NCBI GenBank assembly: GCA_900769145.1
Contig: CAAGFN010000229.1
Coordinates: forward strand, 1 to 15,907
Length of the DNA stretch: 15,907 nt
Source: Rikenellaceae bacterium
Lineage (GTDB): Bacteria; Bacteroidota; Bacteroidia; Bacteroidales; UBA932
Reading direction: 5' to 3'
A program made the translations under genes and the position numbers. How positions within the stretch are numbered: the stretch's first letter is position 1; every line of letters begins with the position of its first letter. The notes under the pieces were generated by a model. The model had not been told where the DNA came from and ran no database searches. It worked only from the letters and a program-made list of their open reading frames with translations. Of the stretch, positions 1 to 7,546 are shown in pieces.

Positions 1-12
1 AGGGATAAGGTA

Positions 13-30
13 CCCGGCCTTCCGACCGGG
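13..30 (-). terminator. possible weak terminator hairpin after galE
   Basis: A 5-bp GC stem (CCCGG at 13-17 pairing with CCGGG at 26-30) with an 8-nt loop lies 8 nt beyond the galE stop. Read on the minus strand, the hairpin is followed by TACCTTATCCCT, which is not a proper U-tract. It may mark the end of the galE transcript, but the stem is short, so this is a tentative call. Confidence 0.3.
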
Positions 31-38
31 AGATGCTG

Positions 39-1106
39 CTATTTCCCGTTGATACGCTTTTCCCAGGCCCAGGCGGCCGCCAGAGTCTCCTCTACGGAGC
101 GCTCAGCCTTCCAGCCCAGCTTCTCATTGGCCAATGACGGGTCAGCCCAGATGGCTGTCACGTCTCCTGCCCTGCGCGGTGCGAACTTGTAGTTCAGCTT
201 GATGCCGTTCACCTTCTCGAAGGCGTTCACCAGCTCGAGAACCGATACAGGGCGGCCTGTTCCGATATTGAAGATTTCATAATCCTTCTCCATCTTGCCG
301 TCCAGCATTCTTGCGACAGCATAGACATGGGCCTTGGCAAGGTCAACCACGTCAATGTAATCTCTCTGGCAGGTTCCGTCCGGAGTAGGATAATCGTTTC
401 CGAAAATACTCAGGCACTCCCTCTTTCCGATGGCTGTCTGGGTGATGAAAGGAACCAGATTGTTCGGCACGCCTCTCGGAAGTTCTCCGATCAGGGCTGA
501 AGGATGCGCTCCGATAGGATTGAAATATCTGAGAGCGATACCCTTTATAGGGCCTTCAGCGGCGGTACCCGGGCAAGGCTCGGCACCGTATCTTGCATAG
601 GCGCATACCGAATCCCTCAGGATGTCTTCGCAGATTTGCTTGGTATTTCCGTAAGGGGAAGTGGCAGGCTGGCGTGGAGATTCCTCAGTTACAGGGAGTT
701 TCTCCGGCTCGCCATACACCGTGGCCGATGAGGAGAAGAGGACATTGCAGCCCCCGTGGGTCCTTGCGGCCTCGATGACATTGATGAATGATGAAAGATT
801 GTTGGAATAATACTTGATCGGCTCCGCTACTGATTCGCCTACGGCCTTGAATGCGGCGAAATGGATTACGGCGTCGATTCTGTAGTCGGAGAACAGTTTG
901 TTCACTGCCGCCGCATCGCAGAAGTCCATCTTCACGAACGGGATATCATCCCTTCCGGTGATTTTCTTCACACCTTCAAAGCAGGTCATGTCGCAGTTGG
1001 ACATATCATCTGCCACTACTACCTCGTAACCTGACTGAATCAGCTCCACGGTCACGTGGCTTCCAATAAATCCGGCTCCTCCGGAAACTAAAACTCTTTT
1101 GGCCAT
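39..1106 (-). CDS. galE: UDP-glucose 4-epimerase
   Basis: A 355-aa cytoplasmic NAD-dependent epimerase that interconverts UDP-glucose and UDP-galactose, supplying the Leloir pathway and galactose for surface glycans. The Rossmann motif GGAGFIG lies at residues 9-15 (Gly9, Gly12, Gly15). The short-chain dehydrogenase/reductase catalytic set is visible as Ser127 (SSSATVYG) and the Tyr152-x3-Lys156 pair (SPYGNTK). The conserved RYFNPIGAHPS block follows. Length is close to the usual ~340 aa, slightly longer through a small insertion near residues 165-190. The start MAKRVLVSGG is chosen because the open frame upstream (to 1286) encodes no family sequence, runs through the galE promoter and overlaps dacB. 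The gene stands alone and is divergent from dacB. GalE is very likely; related 4-epimerases acting on other UDP-sugars cannot be excluded from sequence alone. Confidence 0.95.
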   Translation of the reverse strand: MAKRVLVSGGAGFIGSHVTVELIQSGYEVVVADDMSNCDMTCFEGVKKITGRDDIPFVKMDFCDAAAVNKLFSDYRIDAVIHFAAFKAVGESVAEPIKYYSNNLSSFINVIEAARTHGGCNVLFSSSATVYGEPEKLPVTEESPRQPATSPYGNTKQICEDILRDSVCAYARYGAEPCPGTAAEGPIKGIALRYFNPIGAHPSALIGELPRGVPNNLVPFITQTAIGKRECLSIFGNDYPTPDGTCQRDYIDVVDLAKAHVYAVARMLDGKMEKDYEIFNIGTGRPVSVLELVNAFEKVNGIKLNYKFAPRRAGDVTAIWADPSLANEKLGWKAERSVEETLAAAWAWEKRINGK

Positions 1107-1160
1107 ATAGTATTTGATTGAAAATTCAATGTCCCTGCAAAGGGGTTGCAAGGCATTCTG

Positions 1161-1168
1161 CAAAATTA
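1161..1168 (-). promoter_or_regulatory. predicted galE promoter, -7 box
   Basis: The minus strand reads TAATTTTG, an exact match to the Bacteroidetes -7 consensus TAnnTTTG, 55-62 nt upstream of the galE start. This predicts a 5' leader of about 50 nt. No clear -33 TTTG is seen at the right distance. It sits back to back with the dacB promoter. Confidence 0.55.
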
Positions 1169-1202
1169 AGAAAAAACCTGATATCTTTTTCCCGTGAATA
1201 AT

Positions 1203-1210
1203 TATATTTG
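1203..1210 (+). promoter_or_regulatory. predicted dacB promoter, -7 box
   Basis: TATATTTG matches the Bacteroidetes -7 consensus TAnnTTTG exactly and ends only 5 nt before the dacB ATG. If this box is used, the transcript starts at or within a few bases of the start codon, making it leaderless or nearly so. No clear -33 TTTG lies at the expected distance; a T-rich stretch at 1185-1190 is the nearest candidate. Confidence 0.5.
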
Positions 1211-1215
1211 TCAAT

Positions 1216-2754
1216 ATGAAAAAAATATTGACATTGACGATAGCGGCCGTCCTCTCCGCGGCCTCATTCTTTCCGGCCTTTGCCAAAGAGAAGTCTGCCG
1301 CGCAGGCCTACCTTGATAAGAAACTTGCCGGTGAGCCATTCCGGTCAGGCCTTGTCGGGGCACTGGCGGTTAAGATTTCCGGTGATACCATAGTGGAATG
1401 CGGAAGTCTCCGGAAGCTGATTCCGGCATCCAATACCAAGCTGATTACTACCGGCCTGGCTATCAGGGGCCTGGGGAAAGACTACAGGTATTCCACCGCA
1501 TTGGGGTATTCCGGCAATGTGAGCGACGGAGTCCTGCACGGGGATTTGTACATCATAGGCGGCGGCGATCCGACCCTTGCCTCCTCCGACCCCGGCTCCC
1601 TTCCTGCCGACACGCTTTTCTCCTGCTGGAGATCAATGCTGGCCTCCAGGGGAATCCGCAGAATCGACGGCCGCATCATCGGTGACGGAAGATATTTTGA
1701 CGGTCCGATTGAGCTCGACAGTTGGGCCTACAATGACCTCGGGACCTTCTACGGAACCGGCTGCAATGGCCTGATATATTCCCGTAACATATTGAAAATC
1801 AATGTTGACCCGGGTAATACCGAAGGCTCCCGCGTGCGGGTGACGAAATTTTCTCCTGACCTTCCCTGGATAGAGTTCCGCAACAATTCCGTGACTTCTG
1901 CACCGGGCACCGGCGACGAACTCTACCTCTTCAACACCGACCTTGCCCCTGTATCCGAACTGCGTGGCTCATACGCCTCCGGCAAAGGCCCGAAGACCGA
2001 GGAATTCAGCCATAAATACGGACCGCTGGCCTGCTCGCACGCATTTACGGAGCATCTTCGGAGAAACGGTGTCAAGGTAGATGGAGAAGCCTCATACATA
2101 GATACTTACGGGGTGATAGTCTCCTTGGACCAGTCCGGAAAGAACCTGGTTAGGTCGAGGGGAACCGCACGCCCTGTCCCGGAACTTCACATCATCGGTG
2201 ACACCGAGTCAATGACGGTCAAGGACATAGCCAGGATTACCAATGGCCGGAGCGACAATCTCTACGCCGAGGCCCTTCTCCGCATCCTGTCCAAAGAACG
2301 CACTGGCTCAGCCTGTTACGATTCCTGCAAAGTGGTGATAATGAGGGAATTGTCATCATTGGGCCTAGATGTGTCCACTGGTGTGCATATTGTAGATGGA
2401 AGCGGACTGTCCAGGCACGACAGCATTTCCCCTGACTTCTTCTGCCGGTTCCTCAGGTCAATGTACCTCGATTCCGGATGTTTCTGGGACTACCTTTCCA
2501 CAATCAGCAGGCCCGGAGCTCCGGGAATGCGTTCCAGCCTTGCAGGCAAGTCGGAATCCCTGCGTTCGAGGGTTAGGATGAAGAGCGGCTCGATGAACGG
2601 AGTCCTCTGCTACAGCGGCTATGTGATGCCTGTCTCCGACAGGAAGGAAGATGTGATAGTATTCTCAATTATGACCAACAACTGCCCGGATGCGGAAAAG
2701 CAGGCCAGGGCCTTCATGGATGAACTTATTTATTTGATTGCCAATGAGAACTGA
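1216..2754 (+). CDS. dacB: D-alanyl-D-alanine carboxypeptidase/endopeptidase, PBP4 type (peptidase S13)
   Basis: A 512-aa exported penicillin-binding protein that trims terminal D-Ala from peptidoglycan stem peptides and/or cleaves D-Ala-mDAP crosslinks in the periplasm. A signal peptide is clear (Lys2-Lys3, hydrophobic core, probable cleavage after FPAFA near residue 23). All three active-site motifs are present: SxxK as S72-N-T-K75 (PASNTKLITT), SxN as S346-D-N348, and KTG as K456-S-G458. Family blocks GGGDPTL (115-121) and DGSGLSRHD (394-402) are also seen. The large insertion between SxxK and SxN is typical of S13 enzymes. The ATG at 1216 gives a perfectly placed signal peptide, so the start is well supported. 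The next gene overlaps its 3' end by 11 nt, which suggests translational coupling with a second peptidoglycan hydrolase. Confidence 0.93.
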   Translation: MKKILTLTIAAVLSAASFFPAFAKEKSAAQAYLDKKLAGEPFRSGLVGALAVKISGDTIVECGSLRKLIPASNTKLITTGLAIRGLGKDYRYSTALGYSGNVSDGVLHGDLYIIGGGDPTLASSDPGSLPADTLFSCWRSMLASRGIRRIDGRIIGDGRYFDGPIELDSWAYNDLGTFYGTGCNGLIYSRNILKINVDPGNTEGSRVRVTKFSPDLPWIEFRNNSVTSAPGTGDELYLFNTDLAPVSELRGSYASGKGPKTEEFSHKYGPLACSHAFTEHLRRNGVKVDGEASYIDTYGVIVSLDQSGKNLVRSRGTARPVPELHIIGDTESMTVKDIARITNGRSDNLYAEALLRILSKERTGSACYDSCKVVIMRELSSLGLDVSTGVHIVDGSGLSRHDSISPDFFCRFLRSMYLDSGCFWDYLSTISRPGAPGMRSSLAGKSESLRSRVRMKSGSMNGVLCYSGYVMPVSDRKEDVIVFSIMTNNCPDAEKQARAFMDELIYLIANEN

Positions 2755-3778
2755 CAGATTGAAAACAATATTGGTTGCGGCCATTGCCGCCCTTTCGCTT
2801 CCGGCCGGGATGAACGCCCAGAAAAACTATGGGGTGGTGGATCTCTCCGTGGCCTTTTTCAGGGAGCAGGCAGGATATGAGGAAGAACTTGGTACACAGA
2901 ATCTTATGGGTACGCCTCTGGAGATACTTGACAGCACCGGATACTGGCTCAAAGTCAGGACTCCGGAGCCTTATGATGCCTGGGTAACAGATCTTGCCGT
3001 GACCAGAATGGACAGCCTGCAGCTGAAGGAATACATAGCTGCCCCTAAATATATATGCGTGTCCAAGTGGACGGAGATGTGGTCTGGGCCGTCGGATAAA
3101 TCCCTGAGAGTCAGCGATATGGTCCAGGGCGATATAGTACGCATCCTGAAGGACGGCAAAGGCAGGCCGGTCAAGACCCGGGGCTTCCTCGGAGTCCAGC
3201 TTCCTTCAGGTCGGAGAGCATACGTCAGGGCCAATGACCTGGCCGATTTCACCGTCTGGGCCAATACGAGGAAGGCTACCCCGGAGAACATTGTATCCAC
3301 GGCCCTTGGATTTACGGGTACTCCGTATATGTGGGGCGGAACTTCTCCCAAGTCATTCGACTGCAGCGGTCTTACCCGCACGGTATATTTCCTGAACGGG
3401 GTGCTGCTCCCGAGGAATGCCTCTCAGCAGATTTTTACAGGCAATGTGGTGGATATCAATGAATTGAAGTCCGGAATAGCTTCCGGTCACGTGACTTCTT
3501 ACGGGGAACTTCGCCCCGGAGACCTCCTTTTCTTCGGAAGAATCAGGCCTGACGGCAAGGAAAGCATAACCCACGTCGGACTGTATATCGGGGACGGGAG
3601 GCTCATCCATTCCTCCCATCTGGTCCGCATAAATTCCCTTGACCCGGCTGCACCTGACTACTATACAGGAAGCACCCGTCTCCTTCACGCCAGGAGGATA
3701 TGCTCCCCGGAAGGCGAGCCGTACGGATTGCCGGAGATAAAAGACAGCGAATTTTATTTTCCTCGTCCGGAAGAATGA
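2744..3778 (+). CDS. secreted SH3/NlpC-P60 family peptidase (dipeptidyl-peptidase VI-like)
   Basis: A 344-aa exported cysteine peptidase, probably cutting the gamma-D-Glu to diamino-acid bond in peptidoglycan stem peptides. Residues 1-25 form a signal peptide with likely cleavage after GMNA. Residues ~28-170 look like two bacterial SH3-type modules (YWLKVRTPEPYDAWV; LPSGRRAYV). The C-terminal NlpC/P60 domain spans ~178-330. Its catalytic Cys207 lies in SFDCSGL, His277 in ITHVGLYIG, and the third polar residue is probably His289 (RLIHSS). The preceding GTPYMWGG is typical of the family. The ATG at 2744 is preferred over the TTG at 2738: both fit the frame, but ATG suffices for a full signal peptide. 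It overlaps the dacB end by 11 nt, so the two hydrolases are probably co-expressed. Exact bond specificity is inferred from the family. Confidence 0.88.
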   Translation: MRTDRLKTILVAAIAALSLPAGMNAQKNYGVVDLSVAFFREQAGYEEELGTQNLMGTPLEILDSTGYWLKVRTPEPYDAWVTDLAVTRMDSLQLKEYIAAPKYICVSKWTEMWSGPSDKSLRVSDMVQGDIVRILKDGKGRPVKTRGFLGVQLPSGRRAYVRANDLADFTVWANTRKATPENIVSTALGFTGTPYMWGGTSPKSFDCSGLTRTVYFLNGVLLPRNASQQIFTGNVVDINELKSGIASGHVTSYGELRPGDLLFFGRIRPDGKESITHVGLYIGDGRLIHSSHLVRINSLDPAAPDYYTGSTRLLHARRICSPEGEPYGLPEIKDSEFYFPRPEE

Positions 3779-3796
3779 TAATTCCGGGATTTTCAT

Positions 3797-3804
3797 TATT
3801 TTTG
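3797..3804 (+). promoter_or_regulatory. predicted promoter for the 3826-5109 gene pair, -7 box
   Basis: TATTTTTG matches TAnnTTTG and lies 21 nt before the ATG of the small unknown gene, predicting a leader of roughly 15-18 nt. No convincing -33 TTTG is visible upstream. It falls in the 47-nt gap after the NlpC/P60 gene, where no terminator is seen. Confidence 0.5.
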
Positions 3805-3825
3805 CACTGCTAAAACACGAATAAC

Positions 3826-4116
3826 ATGAATTTAAGAGATTTCAAGAAAGAGGTCGAGTACTTCATCGGCGAGTTTGTCGACGACTGCACATTGTTCATA
3901 GCCATCAATCCTCACAAGAGCACTGACAAGATGGTGGATGTCCAGAACGCCGCCATTGACCTTTACAATGATATGAAGGACAAGGCCAATGCCAAGGTGG
4001 AGAAGAAGGACAGGAAGAACTGGTTCGCAGGCCTCCGCAAGGAGATGTATGAGAAGCTTGATGCTCTCTACGAGCAGCTCAGCGCCATCGTTTCCGAGAA
4101 GGACGGAGAGGAATAA
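3826..4116 (+). CDS. small conserved-looking protein of unknown function
   Basis: A 96-aa charged cytoplasmic protein with no signal peptide or membrane segment. I do not recognise the family. The sequence looks almost wholly alpha-helical: a helix-like N-terminus (LRDFKKEVEYFIGEF), a short patch with a single cysteine (DDCTLFIAINPHKS, residues 19-32), a Lys/Asp-rich middle (49-64, NDMKDKANAKVEKKDR) and a C-terminal amphipathic helix (MYEKLDALYEQLSAIV, 74-89). It has its own promoter-like box, starts at a clear ATG, and ends 9 nt before the radical SAM gene, so the two are probably co-transcribed. The coding signal is good: the composition matches its neighbours and the spacing is operon-like. 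No function is assigned. Confidence 0.75.
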   Translation: MNLRDFKKEVEYFIGEFVDDCTLFIAINPHKSTDKMVDVQNAAIDLYNDMKDKANAKVEKKDRKNWFAGLRKEMYEKLDALYEQLSAIVSEKDGEE

Positions 4117-4125
4117 TCCAGCCCG

Positions 4126-5109
4126 ATGTACCCGGATTTCCCGGAAGGGAAGAGATACAATACTTTTGTAGGATATTACAAGCGCATCTATGGCGAGCGT
4201 CTCCAGAAGCTCGTCATAGATGCTGGTTTTACGTGTCCCAACCGTGACGGAAAGGTAGGAAGAGGAGGCTGTTCGTTCTGTGACAATGCTGCATTCCACC
4301 CTGGCTACAGCGTCCCCGGAAAATCCCTGGCAGACCAGATTGACGAAGGCATCACTTTCCATAAGACCAGATATCGCAACACCCGTCATTATCTTGCTTA
4401 TTTCCAGTCATATTCAAATACTTACGCACCTCTGCCACGTCTCGTGGAACTGTACACTGAGGCACTCTCGCATCCGTCGGTAGTCGGCATTGTCATAGGG
4501 ACCAGGCCGGATTGCGTGGATGAGGAGAAACTGGACTGGCTGGCATCCCTGAAGGATGGCCGGGCATTGCCGGGATGGAGAAGGGAAGGGTTCGACAAGC
4601 CTGTAGTCAAGATTGAATACGGCATTGAATCCTGCTATGACCGTACATTGGAACGGGTGGGCCGCGGACACGATGTCGCAGCTGCCGTGAAGGCCGTGGA
4701 AATGTCGGCCGAACGCGGTCTTGACCCTGGTGCACACTTCATTCTGGGCCTTCCCGGCGAAACCCGTGAAATGCTTGTGGACCAATGCTCTTTCCTATCC
4801 TCATTGCCTCTTCACTCGGTCAAGTTCCATCAGCTCCAGATTGTCCGCGGCACGAGAATCGAGAAGGAATTTGAAACCTGTCCGGAGGACTTCCTGCGCC
4901 TGTCCCTGGACGATTATCTTGACCTTGTGATTGACATTCTCGAACGCCTGCGTCCCAGCCTCTATATCGAGAGGGTTGCGGGCGAGGTGCCCCCGCGTTT
5001 CGTCAAGGAAACCGCCTGGGGCCTGATACGCAATTTCCAGATTCTTCACCTTCTGGATGATAAACTTGAGGCCCGGGATACTTTTCAGGGCCGGGTGGTC
5101 ACCTTCTGA
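4126..5109 (+). CDS. radical SAM protein, TIGR01212/YhcC family
   Basis: A 327-aa cytoplasmic radical SAM enzyme of the YhcC (TIGR01212) family, whose members are widespread but lack a settled substrate. The 4Fe-4S ligands follow the family's unusual spacing: Cys37, Cys49 and Cys52 in FTCPNRDG...GGCSFC (C-x11-C-x2-C) rather than the classic C-x3-C-x2-C. Other family blocks include the N-terminal YNTFVGYYKRIYGERLQKL (residues 11-29), AYFQSYSNTYAPL, IGTRPDCV, KIEYGIES and HFILGLPGET. Length is normal for the family (~300-330 aa). The start codon lies 9 nt after the upstream small gene; the MYPDFPEGKRYNTF start agrees with the family N-terminus. It is separated from guaB by a promoter-bearing 70-nt gap. 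The family assignment is firm; the reaction is unknown, though a role in RNA or cofactor modification is possible. Confidence 0.9.
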   Translation: MYPDFPEGKRYNTFVGYYKRIYGERLQKLVIDAGFTCPNRDGKVGRGGCSFCDNAAFHPGYSVPGKSLADQIDEGITFHKTRYRNTRHYLAYFQSYSNTYAPLPRLVELYTEALSHPSVVGIVIGTRPDCVDEEKLDWLASLKDGRALPGWRREGFDKPVVKIEYGIESCYDRTLERVGRGHDVAAAVKAVEMSAERGLDPGAHFILGLPGETREMLVDQCSFLSSLPLHSVKFHQLQIVRGTRIEKEFETCPEDFLRLSLDDYLDLVIDILERLRPSLYIERVAGEVPPRFVKETAWGLIRNFQILHLLDDKLEARDTFQGRVVTF

Positions 5110-5152
5110 GCAAAAACGCCGGAATGCCTATGGCAATTTGCGGGATATTTTG

Positions 5153-5160
5153 TATATTTG
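5153..5160 (+). promoter_or_regulatory. predicted guaB operon promoter, -7 box
   Basis: TATATTTG matches TAnnTTTG exactly, 19 nt before the guaB ATG. A TTTG at 5137-5140 is too close (12 nt) for a standard -33 element, so the upstream element is unclear. This box probably drives guaB and the three envelope genes behind it. Confidence 0.55.
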
Positions 5161-5179
5161 CCGAAATAATCCTATCACA

Positions 5180-6655
5180 ATGCAGAGATTTGTAAATTCT
5201 GAGATTCCTGAAGGCCTCACCTTCGATGACGTATTGCTCGTCCCTGCCCGTTCGGAAGTTCTTCCGAGGGAAGTTAATGTTTCTACAAAGTTCACGAGGG
5301 ATATCACCCTCCACACTCCGATTGTCTCATCCGCAATGGACACTGTTACCGAAGCGGATCTTGCCATAGCGATGGCCCGCGCGGGAGGAATCGGCGTGAT
5401 TCACAAGAATATGACGATTGAAGCCCAGTGCGAGCAGGTCAGGAGGGTCAAGAGGGCAGAGAACGGCATGATTTATGATCCTGTCACAATCAGCCCTTCC
5501 GCCAATGTCGGAGAAGCCCTCGCCCTGATGGCCAAGCACCATATCGGCGGCATTCCTGTAGTCGATGCCAACAACTATCTCATCGGCATTGTCACAAACC
5601 GTGACCTCCGTTTCCAGGATGACAAGAAGAGGCCGATTTCAGAAGTGATGACCTCCGAAAACCTCATCACCGCCAAGAAAGGCATCAGCCTTGAGGAGGC
5701 CACCCGCATTCTCAGGAGCACGAAGGTGGAGAAACTCCCTGTAGTGGACGAGGACGGCCGCATTGTCGGACTCATCACCTACAAGGACCTTATGAAAATC
5801 AAGGACAATCCGATTGCCTCCAAGGACAGCAAGGGCCGCCTTCTCGTGGCTGCGGCAGTCGGTGTGAAGTCCGACACTATCGAGAGAATCGAGATGCTTG
5901 TCAATGCCGGAGCAGATGCCGTAGTGGTCGATACCGCACACGGACATTCAGTAGGCGTGCTCAATGTCATTGCAAAGGCTTGTGATGCATTCAAGGGAAG
6001 AGATATCCAGATTATTGCGGGAAATGTTGCCACCGGAGAGGGCGCCAAGGCTCTGGCTGATGCCGGAGTGAGCGCTGTCAAGGTAGGTATCGGACCGGGT
6101 TCCATCTGCACCACACGTATCATTGCCGGTGTCGGCATGCCTCAGCTTTCAGCAGTGATGCTCGCATCCAAGGCTCTTGAAGGGACAGGGGTTCCTGTCA
6201 TTGCTGACGGCGGTATCCGCTATTCCGGCGACATTACCAAGGCTCTCGCTGCAGGTGCCAGCACCATCATGGCCGGCTCACTCTTCGCAGGTACCGAGGA
6301 GTCTCCGGGCGAGACCATCATTCTCAACGGAAGGAAATTCAAGTCATACAGGGGAATGGGTTCCCTCGAAGCCATGGAACACGGCTCCAAGGACCGCTAC
6401 TTCCAGGATATGGAAGAGGATATCAAGAAACTCGTTCCTGAAGGAATCGTGGCCCAGGTGCCTTACAAGGGTACTGTGGCTGAGGTAGTATATCAGCTCG
6501 TAGGCGGTCTCCGCGCAGGTATGGGCTATTGCGGAGCCAAGGACATCGAGGCCCTCCGTGCGGCTCAGTTCGTCCGCATCACCAATGCCGGTTATCTTGA
6601 GAGCCATCCGCACGATGTGACCATCACCAAGGAGTCTCCTAACTACTCAAGATAA
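5180..6655 (+). CDS. guaB: inosine-5'-monophosphate dehydrogenase
   Basis: A 491-aa cytoplasmic enzyme oxidising IMP to XMP with NAD+, the committed step of GMP synthesis. The TIM-barrel start is canonical (EGLTFDDVLLVPARSEVLPR, residues 11-30). Two CBS domains occupy about 97-205 (MIYDPVTI...GGIPVVDANN; KLPVVDEDGRIVGLITYKDL). The barrel resumes with VVVDTAHGHS (248-257), and the catalytic loop GIGPGSICTTR places the nucleophile at Cys310. The IMP-binding GGIRYSGDI, flap YRGMGSLEAM and GGLRAGMGYCGA follow. Length is the standard ~490 aa. The ATG at 5180 is chosen because MQRFVNSEIPEGLTFDD matches the family N-terminus and lies just after a promoter box; the frame is open back to 5057, but that part overlaps the radical SAM gene. 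Only 1 nt separates its stop from the next gene, so it leads an operon with envelope-assembly genes. Confidence 0.97.
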   Translation: MQRFVNSEIPEGLTFDDVLLVPARSEVLPREVNVSTKFTRDITLHTPIVSSAMDTVTEADLAIAMARAGGIGVIHKNMTIEAQCEQVRRVKRAENGMIYDPVTISPSANVGEALALMAKHHIGGIPVVDANNYLIGIVTNRDLRFQDDKKRPISEVMTSENLITAKKGISLEEATRILRSTKVEKLPVVDEDGRIVGLITYKDLMKIKDNPIASKDSKGRLLVAAAVGVKSDTIERIEMLVNAGADAVVVDTAHGHSVGVLNVIAKACDAFKGRDIQIIAGNVATGEGAKALADAGVSAVKVGIGPGSICTTRIIAGVGMPQLSAVMLASKALEGTGVPVIADGGIRYSGDITKALAAGASTIMAGSLFAGTEESPGETIILNGRKFKSYRGMGSLEAMEHGSKDRYFQDMEEDIKKLVPEGIVAQVPYKGTVAEVVYQLVGGLRAGMGYCGAKDIEALRAAQFVRITNAGYLESHPHDVTITKESPNYSR

Positions 6656-6656
6656 A

Positions 6657-7538
6657 GTGACGCCAAGGACAAATATCCGCCCGGCGGCGATGTGTATAGC
6701 CGTAATCGTCTTGCTTGCAATGACTTCCTGCGAGACGATTACGTCGTTTGTACGCGATTTGCGTTACGGCCAGGTGGTAGCCAAGGTCGGAAGCCACAAA
6801 CTCTACGCTTCCGAGCTCGCCTCCTACATCCCGGATTCCGCTTCTCCGGAGGACAGCACCAGGCTCGCCCTCCAGTACATCAATACCTGGGCATCAGACC
6901 AGCTTTTCAATGATGTGGCCGAGCGGGAACTGTCCAAGACCGAGAAGAACGTGGACAAGGAACTGGAGGACTACAGGCACTCCCTGCTCAAATACAGATA
7001 TGAGCAGAAATATGTCAACCAGCGTCTCGACACTGCGGTGACCAGGGCACAGATTGAGAAGTATTACGAGGACCATTCCGCCAACTTCAAACTCAGCCTT
7101 CCCATTGCCAAGGCCGTGTATATGAACATTTCCGAGGAATCTCCGAATCTTGAAATCATCAAGAAGAAAATGCGTTCGAACAAGCCTGAGGCCAGGATTG
7201 AGGCGGACAGCATTGCGTTTTCTTCGGCATTCAGGTACACTGATTTCGGTGACAAGTGGGTTGACCTCGTCAAACTTTCCCGCGAAGTGGGTACCGACTA
7301 TGGTACTCTGCTCTCCCAGGTCAAGGACGGAATGGCCGAGATACCTGACGGGAACGGCAATCTCAACATTGTATATTTCTTCTCCCTGATGAAGGCGGGC
7401 CAGGTCGGCCCTGTCGAGTATTTCGAGGAACAGATCAGGGATATCATCCTGAGCACCAGAAAACAGGCCCTGCTTGTGCGTTTGGAACGGGACTTGATAG
7501 AGAACGCGCGCAATCAGGAAAATTTTGTGATTTATTGA
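6657..7538 (+). CDS. SurA/PpiD-like periplasmic lipoprotein (PPIase-related, no clear rotamase domain)
   Basis: A 293-aa putative lipoprotein. The N-terminus MTPRTNIRPAAM is followed by a hydrophobic stretch ending in LAMTSC, giving a lipobox with the lipid-bearing Cys25. After it comes a SurA/PpiD-type chaperone region: VVAKVGSHKLYASELASYIP (residues 40-59) resembles the 'vGd..It..el' opening of these proteins. A long helical section and the linker AQIEKYYEDHSANFKL follow. I see no canonical rotamase signature (no HIL.. or GG.lg block), so it is probably a chaperone without isomerase activity. The GTG at 6657 is chosen because it supplies the positive n-region; an ATG at 6690 would leave almost none. 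It is 1 nt after guaB and just before the double-parvulin gene, which suggests joint handling of outer-membrane proteins. Confidence 0.75.
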   Translation: MTPRTNIRPAAMCIAVIVLLAMTSCETITSFVRDLRYGQVVAKVGSHKLYASELASYIPDSASPEDSTRLALQYINTWASDQLFNDVAERELSKTEKNVDKELEDYRHSLLKYRYEQKYVNQRLDTAVTRAQIEKYYEDHSANFKLSLPIAKAVYMNISEESPNLEIIKKKMRSNKPEARIEADSIAFSSAFRYTDFGDKWVDLVKLSREVGTDYGTLLSQVKDGMAEIPDGNGNLNIVYFFSLMKAGQVGPVEYFEEQIRDIILSTRKQALLVRLERDLIENARNQENFVIY

Positions 7539-7546
7539 AGAACAGT

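Noticed and set aside
1107..1286. Upstream in-frame extension of galE (60 extra residues)
   Set aside because: It has no family similarity, crosses the galE promoter and overlaps dacB; MAKRVLVSGGAGFIG is the normal epimerase N-terminus.
3832..4389. 185-aa open frame on minus across the small gene and radical SAM gene
   Set aside because: It spans two well-supported plus-strand genes and has no recognisable domain.
5070..5098. GC-rich inverted sequence near the end of the radical SAM gene as terminator
   Set aside because: Stem is only about 5 bp with a long loop and no U-tract follows.
5057..5179. Upstream in-frame extension of guaB
   Set aside because: It overlaps the radical SAM gene and the promoter box; IMP dehydrogenases start near MQRFVN..EGLTFDDVLL.
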